A stretch of 64,000 bases of DNA from Calamus simplicifolius (GCA_900491605.1 UESW01004376.1:777831-841830); one strand, 5' to 3'. Numbered from the stretch's first letter, positions 44,663-58,458 are shown. Notes: a model not told the origin generated them from the letters alone. A program made the numbers and translations.

Positions 44663-45617
44663 GCTTCTTTCTGTTTTTTTGGAAAAATCTAGAAGAATCC
44701 ATTGGTCTAAGTTGAACTTAAGTTGAGTTCTACAAAACCAGATTATCAAGTGTCACAATGAGGGCTGTTAAGGAGGTGCTTGTTCAGTGGAATTTTATGC
44801 CTTGATATGCCTTGATAGCAGTCATGGTTCTCTTGAACTATCAGCTTATCCATGGACCTTTTGTGTTGGCTTTTTAAGTCACATTTGGCATGCTACTTAA
44901 GTTGTCCAGGATCATTGCCACCAAACTATTCAGGTTTAATCAAAGGTCTGAGCTGGTGCATGAATTGCCTAAATCAAAAAATTACTTGAGGTTATTATTG
45001 TCAAATGGCAGAATAAAAACTATTGAGCAGGTGGCTGTTGGGGCAGATGTTTTTGTCATTGATGGCTGTTGCATGATAGGCTTTATAGAAGTTCTTGTTA
45101 GCACCAGTCTTGAGGAGAGCGTATAGACAAGTGAGAATTAAAGGTAAATGCTTGAAGGTCTCTTGAGTTTGAGAAAATAAGCTGGACTATGGTAGATATT
45201 TTCAGCATGGAGGTAGTGAAATTTAAGTGGTTCTAATTTTCCTGATCCTTTACTGCGCATGTGGGTTTATTTTATTTTATTATATTGTTTGGGGCCATGG
45301 TGTTTGTTGGACCCTTAATTCATTTGTTGAAATAAATAACTGTATCTTAGCATTTATCTTTTTGTATATTGTAACCATTCAATGCATGATAGGAATGTTC
45401 AAAATTTGAATCTTCAATAAATTCAATAAAATAATCCTTAGTTAGGATCGTCCTAGGCTCAGTTTTATTTTAACAATCAACTTTCACATACTTATGGATT
45501 ATGATTGACGGCATGGTTTTTCAATTTAAATGGTTTATCATATAAAATGCAAATTGAAAAATATTGGGTTGAAATTCTCTAGATAGAACTAGTGGTTCCA
45601 TTTATATAGGAAGCATT

Positions 45618-45655
<38 letters not shown>

Positions 45656-47328
45656 TGAGAGAGAGCAATATTATCTGTACACAACCAAATTTTGGTTCTT
45701 GCCAATCCCTATACAGACATGACACGATAAAACATGCAGGACATCAGCAGTTATGGTTCTGTTTGTGGTTCTCTGAATTCATGATCATGGATTCATGGTT
45801 CACTTGATTCAAGTTATTCTTGTTCTATCTATCTTTTGCTGACTAAGGAAAGGGATAAGAACAAATAAAAGAAAAACAGTAAAGAAAGAACCCAGGGGTG
45901 GCAGGGGAGGCATGGGCTATCTCTTCTCTACCTCCGGTCTTCCTCCTTAAGTTGTATAGTTCATTGGCTGTTTCACCAAGTCTTACTCCCTTCTTCTTGG
46001 GGCATAGAGGTGGGAAATCATCTGATGATTTCTCCGCTGCAGGATTTTAGTCATGACAGTGACCTAGGATTTTGACAGGCATGTCTGTCATGAAACCATT
46101 GAGAGGTGCTAGTCTGACTGAGGTTAATGTGTATGTAGGGATTAGGGATGGGAGAGAGAGGCTTAGGAGTTGTCTTGAACAGATGGGGAAAGACCAGATA
46201 AAGACATTTAAAAGGTTTTGGACTGGATGAGTCCTATATGCAGTCAAGATCCTTGCATGAACAAAGAGCCAGTGCCACTTTCTTATGTAATAACTTGATG
46301 AACAAGATAATCCTGGAAGGACATTAAAGCCTGTTACTAGAAATAGTATTTGCTTTTATATACATGTGCCATGCATATATATTTGTAAACAATACTATTG
46401 TTGTGTCTCCATGGTATGAGTTTTTTGTGGTTGCGACATCATTCTTCAGGATTCCTGGATGCTAGATGCCCCTGCCCCTTGTCTAAGTAAAACTAGTGGT
46501 GAGAAGTGAAAGGTGTTGGGAAAGGGCTTACTGAAAATCAAGTATTAGGGTGGACCTCCAAATGGAAATGCAGACAGCAAACTCCAGTCGATTGTTTCCA
46601 GTAGGCAAGTTCAACTTTGATAGTTACTTTTTGGCTAATTTAATCTATGTTGAAATTCATGGTGTGATAATAGATCATAATAAGCTTGCCTTAGTGGCCG
46701 TGTTGGATTGAAGACTCAAAAAGAAGTATGGGTAGAGATTGTTTTTTAATATAGAGACCAAATTAAGAAGTTCTAATTGATAATCCTTAATAGAAGGTAA
46801 TTTGAATAGTTTTTCCCTGTTCTTCCTTGGGTTGATGGTGGAAGGCTATCTTGGGAGCTTGCATCATATGAGATTAGAGGCTGTTAACATTGCCTATACG
46901 TGCATGCAGGTTTCTAATGAGCAGTGTACTCCCTCACCAACAAGATGTACAGAAAATGCTTTTGTTTTGTGATAATTGTTTCCTATTTTGATACATTGAA
47001 TTTTCCTTTAATCATATCCTTTACAGTGCGATTCTACTTGCAAAACTCATGCCTTATATAGGTACCCTAAGTTTTGGTATAGGTATAATAATTTAAATTT
47101 GTGTAATTGTTATAGCTTAATAAAATAAATTGAGTGCCTTTCATAGAACTGCATGGTGCATAGCCATGTTTTTAGTCAGCTATGCCATATCTTATGTTGC
47201 TTCATGTTTTTGTGTCTATTTAAATGAATTCATTACTATCATGTTAAAAAAAGGAAGTTATAGAAGATCATTTAAGCTAGCTCAATGTTCTGTGCACAAC
47301 TGTATTTTAAACTGTCTTCTTGTTGCAG
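44663..47328. other. Probable intron of the SAM gene, no exon found
   Basis: This stretch lies between the gypsy LTR and the first visible exon of the SAM-domain gene. It ends in a good splice acceptor (CTTCTTGTTGCAG). The N-terminal exon expected from the family was not found here on the plus strand. Short open frames (44890, 45227) have no recognisable motif. Confidence 0.5.
45618..45665. repeat. (TG)n(AG)n compound microsatellite
   Basis: About eight TG units pass directly into about fifteen GA units with one interruption. It lies in intron-like DNA upstream of the SAM gene exons. Confidence 0.95.
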
Positions 47329-47584
47329 GTTGTCAAGAGAGCAACGCTGAGGGCTGATGTTCATCGTTCTGAAGACATGCCATCCTCAGGCCGTAAGCGG
47401 CGGCCAGTTAGGGAGAGGTTGGGGAGCAACATGGACAATTCAGATTTGCATGGCAGTAGGTACAAGAACAAACGGTATGTCATTTTCCTTTTGGTTACTC
47501 AGGCTGCTTCCAAATACTATTCTGGCATCGATAAGTATTCAACTGGATCATATTTTGCGAAAATATGCAGTTTTATTATAGAAA

Positions 47585-47620
<36 letters not shown>

Positions 47621-50600
47621 AAAAATCCTTGATATCGTCACATTTTTACAAATAAGGTATAGTAATTCATAGCTGTCAAATGTTTAGCTGCTAATGGTGA
47701 ACTTGTTATTAAGTTGTTATGTTCTTCTTGTTTTTAAGTGCCCCATTGTTAGGATTTGATGGCACCTTGTAGAGCATTAAGTACAAAATATGAAGATGTA
47801 TGATTTATTAGGAAGATTTTAGATTTCAATTTGCTGACCCCATGTAGTTGGGAAAAGGCTTAGTTGAGTTGAGTATTTTAGATTTCAATTTCTAGTATGA
47901 GCAAGAGCTGTGACATCAGATCTGATATGCATCCAAACTTATAGTAGACATGAAAGGGAATCGACTAAAAGAGGAATTTAGGGTGACACATTTTTTATAT
48001 TGAAGGGACATCGTGTCCTTTTAATCTCCATTTGAATCATGAGTGAGGCTGATTGGATTACAATTCACAACTGAAAATTGACTTTCCATTTGCAGATTGG
48101 TGGGACAAGGCAGGATGTGTAAAAAGATGTTATATAGATTCAGTCATTGTTATGCATGTGTCTGGATCCATTAGTGGTGATGAAGACAAACATGATGGCC
48201 TTTTTGGTCTTTGATTGTTGCGATTACTGGTGACAGTGAGTTGGTTCATGTCAGGTCAAATTGGGGTCAAAGTAAAAACCCTTAACACTTGCCTGAGCCA
48301 TTTATAGTTAGGTTGAAAAGAGTAAACCCATCCCCAACCTGTCATTGAGACTTTGAACGGGACTTGACTAATGGCATTGGTGCTCATTATAGTATTAAAG
48401 GCGAAGTTGTTGGTTTATTCTTTGTTATGTTGTTGTTGTGGTGACCTTGAAGAAGTAAACAAAGCTACATTTGTTTGATTCCTAGGTTGTCGATTATCAC
48501 TATATAGTATCTATATGGTAGTAAGAGGTTCTTTTCTTGATTTATATGTATTGATCTTCTTCATGTTTCCAAAGAACAGGTTTCTAAAGCATTTTGGGTG
48601 AATGATTTTGGTGTTGTCCAATAATAAATGGGATTATCATAACAATCTTGGACAATCTCTAGCCAAGGTTGGAAATATCTCATGCACATCTTTTTTTATA
48701 GAGGTTGCTTGATAGGTCCAAAATTTGTTTAATAATAAAAATAAGTTATATATGTGATGCATTTTGATTTTCCTTTGTTTTTTTTAGATATTTCTCAATC
48801 CCTTTCCAGTGTTGATGTGTCATTGTAAAAAGAAAATATCTTATATGGGACATGCCCATGTTAACTATTTATGTGTACATTTATGCTTGATACGCAGTTA
48901 TATGCCGTCAGAACATCTGGATTTCGGTTTTCAGACATTTCTGGAGGTGTAGATAGTGAGCAGCAGTGGGGATCTTCAATTTATATGGCCCATTATTATT
49001 TTTTGAATCATTACATCTTTTATCAAATTTGAACCAAAGACATAAATCTTGTTGGTTTGATGCGATATCACTGGTTCCATAACCTTTTGACAGAAAAAAA
49101 TAAATTATTGGTGCAGGTGCAGGACGTACATTCTCTCTTGAACTGGTCTGTCCTGACTGCACTGGTAACACACTGCTTCAGGAAAAAACTAGTACAGGTC
49201 TCAATATTAGTATTTAAATTATTGATTTGAACATTCAATATGTAGTCCAACTTTCTCCCCCTCACAGTGTGTGCGTGCGCACACATACGTGTGCATGCTT
49301 GCATGCATGTGACTCATGCATACATTCCAAACCTAAGCATTAACTGAATGAGGAGAAAAACTCAGCTTTACTCATTCCTGACGATATTACATCTTTGTGC
49401 ACACATCTATATTCTGTAGATTTAATTCTTCATGAACATATAAATATATACCTGCGTGTATTTCTATGTATCTATGTATGTTGTTATTAAGGGTCAGCCT
49501 GTAAGGCTATAGCTACAATGCTAATAGGAAATAATCGTAAATGTATGTGTGTGTTCTGCATGCTTACCTCCATGAACAGAATGTCTCTTTGTGCTCCTGA
49601 CTCTATTTTGTTCCTCTTCTATCGGTCGGCTCCTTTACTTGCAAGTATGTTGTTCGCTTATTCTTTTCTTGATAAGTACCAGTTTTATTTATTTATTTAA
49701 TGACCACAGATTCCAATCTTCAGCCCTTTATCCTTTTGGATTGTTCGCTTTTGGGGTTTATGGTACTGAAAAATTGACAATCACTTCGCTTTTGAGGTTA
49801 CAGAATGAATGATCAAATATTTGGCTTATCCTTGTGCTGTGATCAGATAGTTGTTTGCCATGTATCATGTGTCCCTGACATTTGGCTTTAGTGGTATGCA
49901 TTACACCTCATGCATTTGGAGATCAATTGAAATGTGAACTTAATCACAAACTAGAGCATTTGGCAATACTATCCAGAACTTGCATGCTGTTGGTATATCA
50001 ATTTCCTGATACGTAATTTTCCTTTTCTTCATTAGATGTTTTAGTTGTTAAGAAGTACTAATCATGTCTAATTATGTCTCAAATTTTATATTCCTGATAA
50101 TGAAAGGTCTTATTTTCTGCAGCCAACGAATAGATAATCATGGTCCGAGGTTGCATAATGGTGATCTGAATGATAGCAAGCAGATTACATCCAGTATCCA
50201 TCATAATCTTTTCATCTAACAGATTTGCATTTGATTTGTTCTCCTTTGCTAATGTTGGTCCCTTAATCATATAAAGATCCTCGGGCTGGCCAAGATGATT
50301 TGCGATTGAAACTTTTGAATAAAAGTTTATCTCATAGAAGAGATGTTGACCTTCGTGAAAAGCTTTCTCGGAACACCCAGAATTCATTGAGATATGATTC
50401 ATGTCAACATGCACCAGATTCAAGGGCCTCTGGCCCTGCAAGGCGAATGCCTCCTACAAGAAGTGCAGATGATTTGCTCCAGTTGGATTCATTGAGAAAA
50501 TCTTTTTCTTCATGGACTTTGGATGGGCTAAGGCATAGATCTCCAGATAGACTTATAGGTGCTTCTAGAGGTATGTCCCCTCCAAGGAGTTATGATGAGT

Positions 50601-53600
50601 TGCGGCATGTTCGACCAGTAAGATCTATCAATGCTTCGAGACCTTCAAGTTTAATGACAAAAGATGTAACTGATTCTTCAAGACCTATGCCTTATGTTAG
50701 CAAAGCTACAGTTCCTGTAGATGCTGCAAAAGCTGTTGTTCAAGCTCCTCCACCAGGGGTGGTTGTAAAGAAAAGTCCTTTGGCAGTATGTCCTTCAATT
50801 CTTTATAATTGCTTTCTTTCTTCTGCACTAAACTGCTAGTAAACAGACTTTAATATTTATTTAAGATTGTAAAATGAGATTAGAAAATATTGGCTGATAT
50901 ATATCAGGATACCCGGCTGACCTAATAGGGCTGGGATTTTGTACGTGCCATTTTAATATCTGTGAGGGTGATGCATTGATATCATATTGGCTGATATATC
51001 TCAGGCTACTTGGCTGGGATAACAAAGGGCCGGATTTTGAATGTATCATATTTAGTACTTATTAGGAATCTGATATTTTAAAGATCTTGGATGAGGTGAG
51101 ACTTGTCCTGGAGTCCTCCAACTAGTTTTACTTCTCTCAAGAAAATAAATTAAAAATGATAGACATGGGGCAATTTTATCTATGAAAACTGGGAGTTTAT
51201 TCACAATTTTTGTATTCTAGAATATCATGCATACTATAAAAAGAAAAAAGAGCATCAGCATGTTTTCCACTTCAATGCATATGTTGGGAAGTGGTCCCAG
51301 GTTTGAACATGTAAGATAGCACTCTCACCGTATTTCTGAAAAAATATTTAAATACTTTCCAATATTTTAAACAGAGTCTCTGATTTTCAGAACCTTGACT
51401 GGCAAAAGTTGAAGAAGAAAATAGTCTACTTCTCTTCCAGCTTCGGTCACTAGATATGAAATCGTGAACTTTCTATTGGATAATTTAAAATTGTGAATCA
51501 TGTTTTATGCATGCCTAGTAACTTAGAGTCTTCTTCCATATGTGTGATCATGTCCAGAAAACATGCTAATGGATTGGTTCATGTATCTCTTATAGTTATT
51601 CATGAAATGGATGTCTTGAAATAGTTGCTATGCTTAATTGGTTCGTGTATCTCTTATAGTTATTCATGAAATGGATGTCTTTAAATAGTTGCTATGTTTA
51701 TTTTTCTCCTATAAGAATTATATGCGATGCATTTAGTTGTTTATATGCTATATTTCCTAAATTTGTTTGTAATATTGTTGGTTTTTTCTTTTTGCAGTCT
51801 GAGGAACCACTTACCGTTGCAAGCTTGTTGCACTCATTGGGTTTGGGGAAATATGCTATTCTCTTTCAGGTTGAGGAGGTAATTCTTTTTTCCCTTTCTG
51901 AACCTTTTGTCAATGTTCATTGCCTTGTAAAGTTTCTGCAAAAATATGTAGTTAACAGCAGTCTAAGTTGATTAACGGCCATGAACCTGTAATGTCGCTA
52001 CAAGTTATTTAACTGGTGGTTTGGCTCAAATTCAACTTGCCCTGCTGACCAACCTTCAGCACACCTTATGATCAGAATTCCATCATTGTTTGTACTGCTA
52101 TTGCATTTCTTCTTGAATGGTGTTTGAATGATGTAAATGTCTTGATTTATGTGGCTTCCTTGAAATCATATCCTTCAGACCAAGTCTTAGGCATTTTTCT
52201 ACTTTGTTTATTATGCAGTGCAAGTAACTTTTTTTATAATATCTAGAACTAGTCGTTGCTAAACATTGTGTAGGGTAAGTCACTATTATTGAAGAATAAT
52301 AAAGAGCATCAGTGCATTAATGTTTTATAGATGGTTTACTTCTATATTTTTCTTTCCATATTTACTAATAGGTCTTTTTTTTTAATAATACAAGGCAATC
52401 TGAGAATATTATAGTGGACATAATCTGATTCATAAACTATCATGATGCTCCCATCTTACAACATCCCAGTTCTTGGTGCAAAATCAAATACAAAATAACA
52501 TGGCTATTCATGGTATTTGATTTGGATCATCAAACGTCAATGTCCATTATGAATAATTGATGATGATGGGCAAGAAGTGAAGAGACCGGTGCAACAACCA
52601 AAGTTGAAAGCCAGAAGGAAAGAGAGGTCCACAACCAAACCCAAAGCCTGCAGGCACAAAGTCATATTGGTAGTGCTCCAGTGTCCAACTCATCAGCAAG
52701 ACCTGTAACAAGGGACAGAGGAAGTGCATGTGAAAGCATTGGTTCAGATAGATGTTCCAGAGCAAGGGAAAGCAAGCAACAAGGCAGTATAGAGATCCAT
52801 GTAGTCCTTACTTAATGGATTTAGCTAGGTGACAGAACAAACACTTCTTATATCGATGGTAGAGGCCTAAAAGGGTGAAAGGTGGATATATTGATTTAAC
52901 TCCTAAACTTTGTCTCAGTTGTCTTAAGCTTCTAGGCTACATAGAAGATTATGATCATTTTTTCTTGGTTTTCTATAAATATTGCCGTAGTTTATTAAGC
53001 TTGGATGTAGAATCTGCCAACACTGTTTCTTCAATGGATGGATAAAACCTTAATACAGAACAGGGAATCCTTTGCTGATCCGAAATTGATTTATTTGGTG
53101 TAAACATTATGGGGTTCCAGTGACGTATTGTATTTTATTTAGGTCCTTGTCTTAGAAACTGTGACTCGCCAAAAAAAAAAAAATAGAGGTAATTTGCCCA
53201 GATTTAGCCTTGCCTTCCCTCTTTGTCTAAACTCCTTCCAACCATGGGACTTTGGAACCCAATGGCATTAGCTTAAATGAACCAATGACAGTTGCTCTTC
53301 ACACCAACTGGGTTTCCCAAGCTAGTGTTGTCATAACTAGGAACTTTGTGGTACAGCAAGTGTTGACATCTAGTTGAAAGCTGGGTCATGCAATGTTTTG
53401 GAACTCTGGTGGATTCTTTTTTCCCTTAAGAAAGCTGAGTTCATCTAGATAGTACATGACATGTTGGTTAAGGTTGCCAATGGGGCACATGCAGAACCAG
53501 TAGGGCCCACCATGGTATAACAAAATGAAGTACTAAAATTTGAATCATTTCTTGTTGTTACCTTTGAAATCCTTGGGTAATGTTCTCTTCTCAACCAATT

Positions 53601-55352
53601 CCTCTTCTATTATTAGCCATAAACTTAGAAAGGATTTACTGTAATCAGATATTTTAATATCATCAGCCAAAAAGACTACAAATCATTTCCTGGTAATCTG
53701 CATGAAACAATGCATGAACAATCAAACTGACATATGAGGTAAACTTCCTCTACTGGACATTGTTATGATGGTATCCTTTCTTCTATGCCAAAGTATCTCA
53801 TAGTTTGTTTGGTTGACAGAAAACTTAACTGGCCCTGAATGATCTTTCGCTGGGCTCTGAGCAGATCTGTCTCAGAGCTGCTGCTCAGGTTCGAATCTTT
53901 CTAGAATCATTTAACAGTGGGGTAGTCCATGGTAGAACCAGTATGGAGCCAAACATGGCCTTTACTCTATTTGAGCTTGTATTGGTCAGCTACCTTTGTT
54001 TTCAGATTTAATTTGTTTCATGAAATTACACCTGTCTTGACATTTTCATGTTAAAGTGAAGCTTAACATGCCTTAGATTATATTATGTGCACATTCTTAT
54101 TATCACCACCTTAAATATGTCTCATAAGCATGCAGTTGTAACAATTACTGTGCACGTTTCCCTGTTATCCTCCCTGCAATAACACTTAGTGTATTCTCTC
54201 TGGTTGTTTTATTTTTGTTCAAAAACCAAGGAACCGGAGGTAACAGCATTAGGGAATACAGTAACCATAAGTCTTGATAGAAGCTTCTCCTTGGATGGTA
54301 TTCACGCTAATTTTTGGATGATGAAAATTTAGTTCAACCCATTTCTTACTTTCTTTAAGAAGTTTCTCCATAACCATATATTACAAGCAGGGCTAAGAAA
54401 TTACATTTACATATATTCGTTGAAATGATTGCCTAAGAAGTGGATATCTAATCACAGGTGGACATGACTGCATTGAGGCAGATGGGAGACAGTGACCTCA
54501 AAGAACTGGGAATACCAATGGTAATTCTGTTTCCTATATTTTGTTGCTATAAATTTTATCTTTGATGTATATATTAGTTACTGTATCATCTTTTTTATTT
54601 TAATCTTGAATGTAAATATATGAACATCCAAGCCCACAGTGATAAGTCTTGTTGTTTGGAGTATGAAATATTCGAGTGGTCACAGAATCTAATAGTGCAA
54701 TGGTAGCTCTGACCAAATTGAAGCTAAAGGCTCTCAAGAAATAGACAACTTAATCACATATTAGTTTGTGCGACTTACTAGTGTGGGATCTGACTACATG
54801 ATGAATTTGTGGGGGATTGTTGATAGAGAAAGACCAGTCAATGACATATAAAAGGTATTGATGCTAAAAATACAGGTTATGCAATCCATTTGCTATGAAT
54901 ATTCAGGGTTCCTCAGTCCAGGCAGCAGGAAAAAGCTACTTTCATGTCTCAGAGTTGTATTTGTCCAGACCAATTTGCTGCCGCCTGCACTAATGTTAAG
55001 AATTTAGTAACAACCATATTAAAATGCTGCTAAGAAGAAAGACAACCTAGTTTTAACTCCATGCTTTCTATTCGCATCAATGCATTGGAGTTTATCATTT
55101 TATTTGCATCATCTTGAGTGCATGTCCTGTCAAAGCTACCAACTTGTGATTTTGTTTTCCTCACTATTATTAAAGGGAGTGCATTATTTTCAATGATAAG
55201 GTACAAAATTGACTAGTGGAATTTCTAGGTCATTTAGAGATGCACCTTACCTTTTGCAACTTGATTCTTACAAGGTGCAATGCCACTTGCAGGGACCTAG
55301 GAAGAAGATCCTCCTTGCTGTTTTAGCTCATTCAAAACAACGGCATCGGTAA
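47329..55352 (+). CDS. SAM-domain protein gene, six visible exons, 5' end missing
   Basis: Exons are 47329-47474, 50123-50193, 50277-50785, 51798-51878, 54458-54520 and 55293-55352. All introns have GT..AG borders and the reading phase agrees at each junction. They encode 309 residues. Residues 1-242 are basic, Arg/Ser/Pro-rich and probably disordered (GRKRRPVRERLG, DVDLREKLSR, RMPPTRSADDLLQLDSLR, RSPDRLIGASRGMSPPRS). The last 67 residues are a sterile alpha motif split over three exons (VASLLHSLGLGKYAILFQ, EEVDMTALRQMGDSDLKEL, GIPMGPRKKILLAVL). SAM domains mediate protein-protein contacts. Plants have a conserved family with this layout whose biochemical role is not established to my knowledge. 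The family usually has a short N-terminal exon before VVKRA, which is not seen. The acceptor before exon 50277 lacks a good pyrimidine tract. Confidence 0.9.
47588..47617. repeat. (TG)n microsatellite, about 15 units
   Basis: A perfect run in the intron after the first visible exon of the SAM gene. Confidence 0.95.
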
Positions 55353-56000
55353 AAGGGATGGATTTTGGATTTTTATATACTGCATATTGTAACAATTTGT
55401 AAACATTATTAAACTTTGGGGTTCTTGTATATTCTCAGAAACAAGGCTTAGACTCAAACCTTAACCTTTTGAATCCAAGGTAGACATCCATTTAGTTAAC
55501 ATGTTCATTTCAATGAAAACTATGATTAAATCGCACCCATCCTTAAACATCAAATCATGAAGTTCTTCTGCAGTAGGGAAAGAAACTAGAACCATGTTTA
55601 GCAGGCTCCGATGGATGGAGGAGAAGGCATGTGTCTCTGCAATCTGTGCCTCTCGTACCTGCCAATAGAACTGGGACGCCTGTCATGGAGAGTGGTCAGG
55701 CATGATGGTCAGGGGGGAATCTGTGCTTCAGATGGGGCTCTCTGGTTGTATGATCTTGGATGTGCTATTGTTTGTAGAATGCTAGCAACTCTTTGCAGTG
55801 CGGTCAGTCGCTGGGCACCTGGGTTTGTGCTTCTTGCTGTCACCGCACCATCGAGACATCTCATTCCGCGTCAATATGGCTGAATTCTCCTCCTCGCCCT
55901 GCCTTCTACATTAACATGGAGCAGACTTGGCACATCATAGCTATTCTGCTGTTGGGCTCTTCTTTTGGCAGCTATGTGCCTTTTTAAAGTTCTATGTTTC
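55353..56000 (+). other. Downstream of SAM gene: 3' UTR, possible alternative last exon
   Basis: The stop at 55350-55352 overlaps a possible donor (CATCG|GTAAAAG at about 55349). A good acceptor (TTCTTCTGCAG) ends at 55571. Splicing them would replace the stop with a few more codons and end at a TAG near 55588. The DNA from 55572 to about 56000 is GC-richer than its surroundings and may be a 3' untranslated exon. An open frame from 55611 has no known motif. Confidence 0.4.
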
Positions 56001-56539
56001 AATCAAAATACCGTATCATTAACAACTCATCAAGGTCGAGTGTTGTCCGGGTTTCTTCCCTTTGGAACGCCTAGAATGATATATATATATATAAACACGC
56101 ACACCATTTCCCAATTCAATGTAATGCTACAGATATCGGAAGATTGATATGGGATTTGTTGAGCATGCCTAGAATCTATCAGAGTCCAAGAACCATGAAA
56201 GGGACCGAGTCCTGCCGCTGCGGCTATCCGTGTATTGTATAAACGACTGCAATCCAAGACATCTATGTATTATATGGAGGCCCATGTTGTAGATTTGATG
56301 GCGTCCTTTGCAATACACGGGCTTGAAAGCAATAATATATAGATTGATTCCGTTGGCTAAATTTATTTGGGCACAAATGGATGGCTATAGATTCACATGA
56401 TTGGATTTTGGATTAAGCTAGATTTCTGTAAATATTTTGGACTTAAGCCCAATCTAAAGCTCTAAAAAAAAATTGAACCAAACTCGGGCTAAGATGTGGT
56501 CTAACCCTCTTTCAGCCTTAACACTCCAAACTCGGAAAT
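56001..56539. other. Intergenic DNA, no gene seen
   Basis: It has a short AT run near 56078-56091 and no recognisable motif. Confidence 0.5.
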
Positions 56540-56810
56540 GACAGTAAATCGTTTCTTTCAGCTTTTAGAAAGCTTTTCACATTTTAGAGTCCATTTAAAT
56601 TTTTACCCCTTTGTAGCTGACTATGTCAAAGGCATAGCGACTCAAAAAATCATCTACAAACTATTATAATATTCTACCAACTTAGAAAGTTATGAATCTC
56701 TGCAACATTTTTTTTGGTCTATCCCAATTTAAAATCACTTCCACCTTAGCTGGATGTGTAAATATGCCTTCCTTCGAGTAACATAGTCTAGAAGCTTTAT
56801 TTTTGCAACC
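56540..56810 (-). pseudogene. Fossil Ty3/gypsy RT fragment
   Basis: On the minus strand a frame reads CYSKEGIFTHPAKVEVILNW followed by DRPKK. This is the RT thumb region of gypsy elements (normally VVS..GI.VDP.KVEA...W..P). Further left a degraded stretch reads like LTRKGVKF.WT...EKAF in mixed frames. Many stops are present and no LTR is seen. Confidence 0.7.
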
Positions 56811-56889
56811 CAAAACTACGTTTCGCGGCATATAGTTTATGTACCCAAAGTATTCATATAAGTAGATGTCGTTCATGTTCAATATGAGA

Positions 56890-58074
56890 CTTAGAGTAAA
56901 TCAAGATCTATTAAAAAATAAGAACATGTAACAAAAATAAGAACAACAATGTTTAAATTATGATTGCAAATTCAAGTCTCAGATTTACTCTTAGAACATT
57001 AGAACATGTAACAAAAATAACTGTTTAAATTTGTTACAGGTGTACAAGAACATGTAACACTTTTTTGAGTTAAATTATGATTATTCCTGTTATTTATTTC
57101 GGTGTTGGGAAGTCTGCATACCCCTCGCACATGAACCGGTTCACAGAGAGCACCGGTCTGGTCCCAGCATTTTTATTTTCCAAGGACAAACCATGCATCG
57201 CAAGTGAAATCCCGAGTGCTGAATAAAATCCATCCTAGATAATTCTGGTAATAGGAATGTAGCGATGACATCATGGAGAAACGAATAGTAGGTAGGTCAT
57301 TCGCTTGATAAGAAGATTACGAGCTGGTAACGTGTGGGAACAGGTGAAATCCTAAGTGGAGACTTTTTTAATCAACTTGGGCGGTGAGCCCACAGAAGTA
57401 CCCACAGGATCCATCCCAAGATCCACCGAGATAGGATGCTTGAAAAGTGAAACGACGCCTCCTCCTACGGAACCTTACCAACAGAAACCAATTAGGTCAG
57501 GCGCGTCTGCTTTTAATCTGAGAATGGATTATAATCTTCAAGGCGTACATGCGCATGGATGGATGCACGTATAATAATAATAAATCATGTGGAGCACATT
57601 GAGACATTACCCTTTCTAGGTCCTCCAACCTCCCTCGATAGCCACCTGCCAAATCAAATATCCACCAACGTACAAGATGATGCATGCAGAACCCAAAACC
57701 AGCATCATAAAGTACTTCGAAAGCGGATTTAAGTTGAGAGACGTATGTATGGTTATCGGAGAAGAGAGAGTTAAGCATGTCTAAGTCTGGGAATGCTGCT
57801 CACAAACATATCGCTTTCCCCTTTCACGGGTTTGAAATCAACCACCCAACAGCACAGCACGATCAAAGGCAGATACAATAGAACCATTCCCTCGCTTATC
57901 CCTAGCAATTTGGCTCCAATCACCCTTTCGCCACTGTCCACAAGAAGGCCGGCAACGCCGACGACGCGAGACTACAATACATATACAAGCCAATATAAAC
58001 ATCTACTCCCATCTACTATCTACTGGGGTTTGAAATTAAGCCACACATCTCTCTGAACCACATAACATTCGGTT
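56890..58074. other. Convergent intergenic region, no gene recognised
   Basis: A 29-base direct repeat (starting AGAACATGTAACAAAAATAA) occurs near 56923 and 57001. From 57100 to 57960 the base composition is more balanced, and short open frames on both strands show no known motif. The biotin carboxylase transcript probably ends near the right limit of this stretch. Confidence 0.5.
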
Positions 58075-58088
58075 CTCAGCTCATTGCT

Positions 58089-58094
58089 TTTATT
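58089..58094 (-). terminator. AATAAA-type polyadenylation signal
   Basis: TTTATT on the plus strand is AATAAA on the minus strand, about 365 bases after the stop codon of the biotin carboxylase gene. Confidence 0.5.
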
Positions 58095-58333
58095 AATTAT
58101 ACTACCAGCAAAGCAAAACTGGAAGAAAAACACCATTTCATTAAACTCATGGAACGAACAGAGTCTATAAACAACAATAATTGCTCAGACTTCAAAGTGC
58201 CTATCCATCCCCAAGCACCAAAATCCCAGATTGTTTCCAAGCAGAAGCTATGCCTCTCCGCTCATATAATTTCCAGTCATATGCTTCACTGCCTAGACAA
58301 ACTGAAAGAAATATTCAAGGAAACTATGTGAGA

Positions 58334-58363
58334 TAGAGAGAGAGAGAGAGAGGGGGGGGGGGG
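58334..58363. repeat. (GA)n followed by G run
   Basis: About nine GA units run into ten or more G in the probable 3' UTR of the biotin carboxylase gene. Confidence 0.95.
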
Positions 58364-58458
58364 AGATGGTTATTCTCAACTCAAAATCTTCTGCTGGTAA
58401 GAAATGAATGTAGTGGAGATTGAAATGCAGTGGGGACTGTAGGACGTTTGCATCATGT

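Larger units (their letters stand above)
58075..58458 (-). other. Probable 3' UTR of biotin carboxylase gene
   Basis: This follows the stop codon on the minus strand without obvious splice sites. It contains a (GA)n(G)n run at 58334-58363 and a poly(A) signal at 58089-58094. The exact end is not determined. Confidence 0.55.

Noticed and set aside
50079..50441. Minus-strand frame of 120 codons
   Set aside because: It overlaps, antisense, two exons of the SAM gene that are supported by splice sites and phase.
52547..52790. Possible extra exon in the fourth SAM intron, with a Lys/Gln-rich frame
   Set aside because: The exons on either side join in phase within the SAM domain, so an insertion would disrupt a conserved domain. 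No good splice sites bound it.
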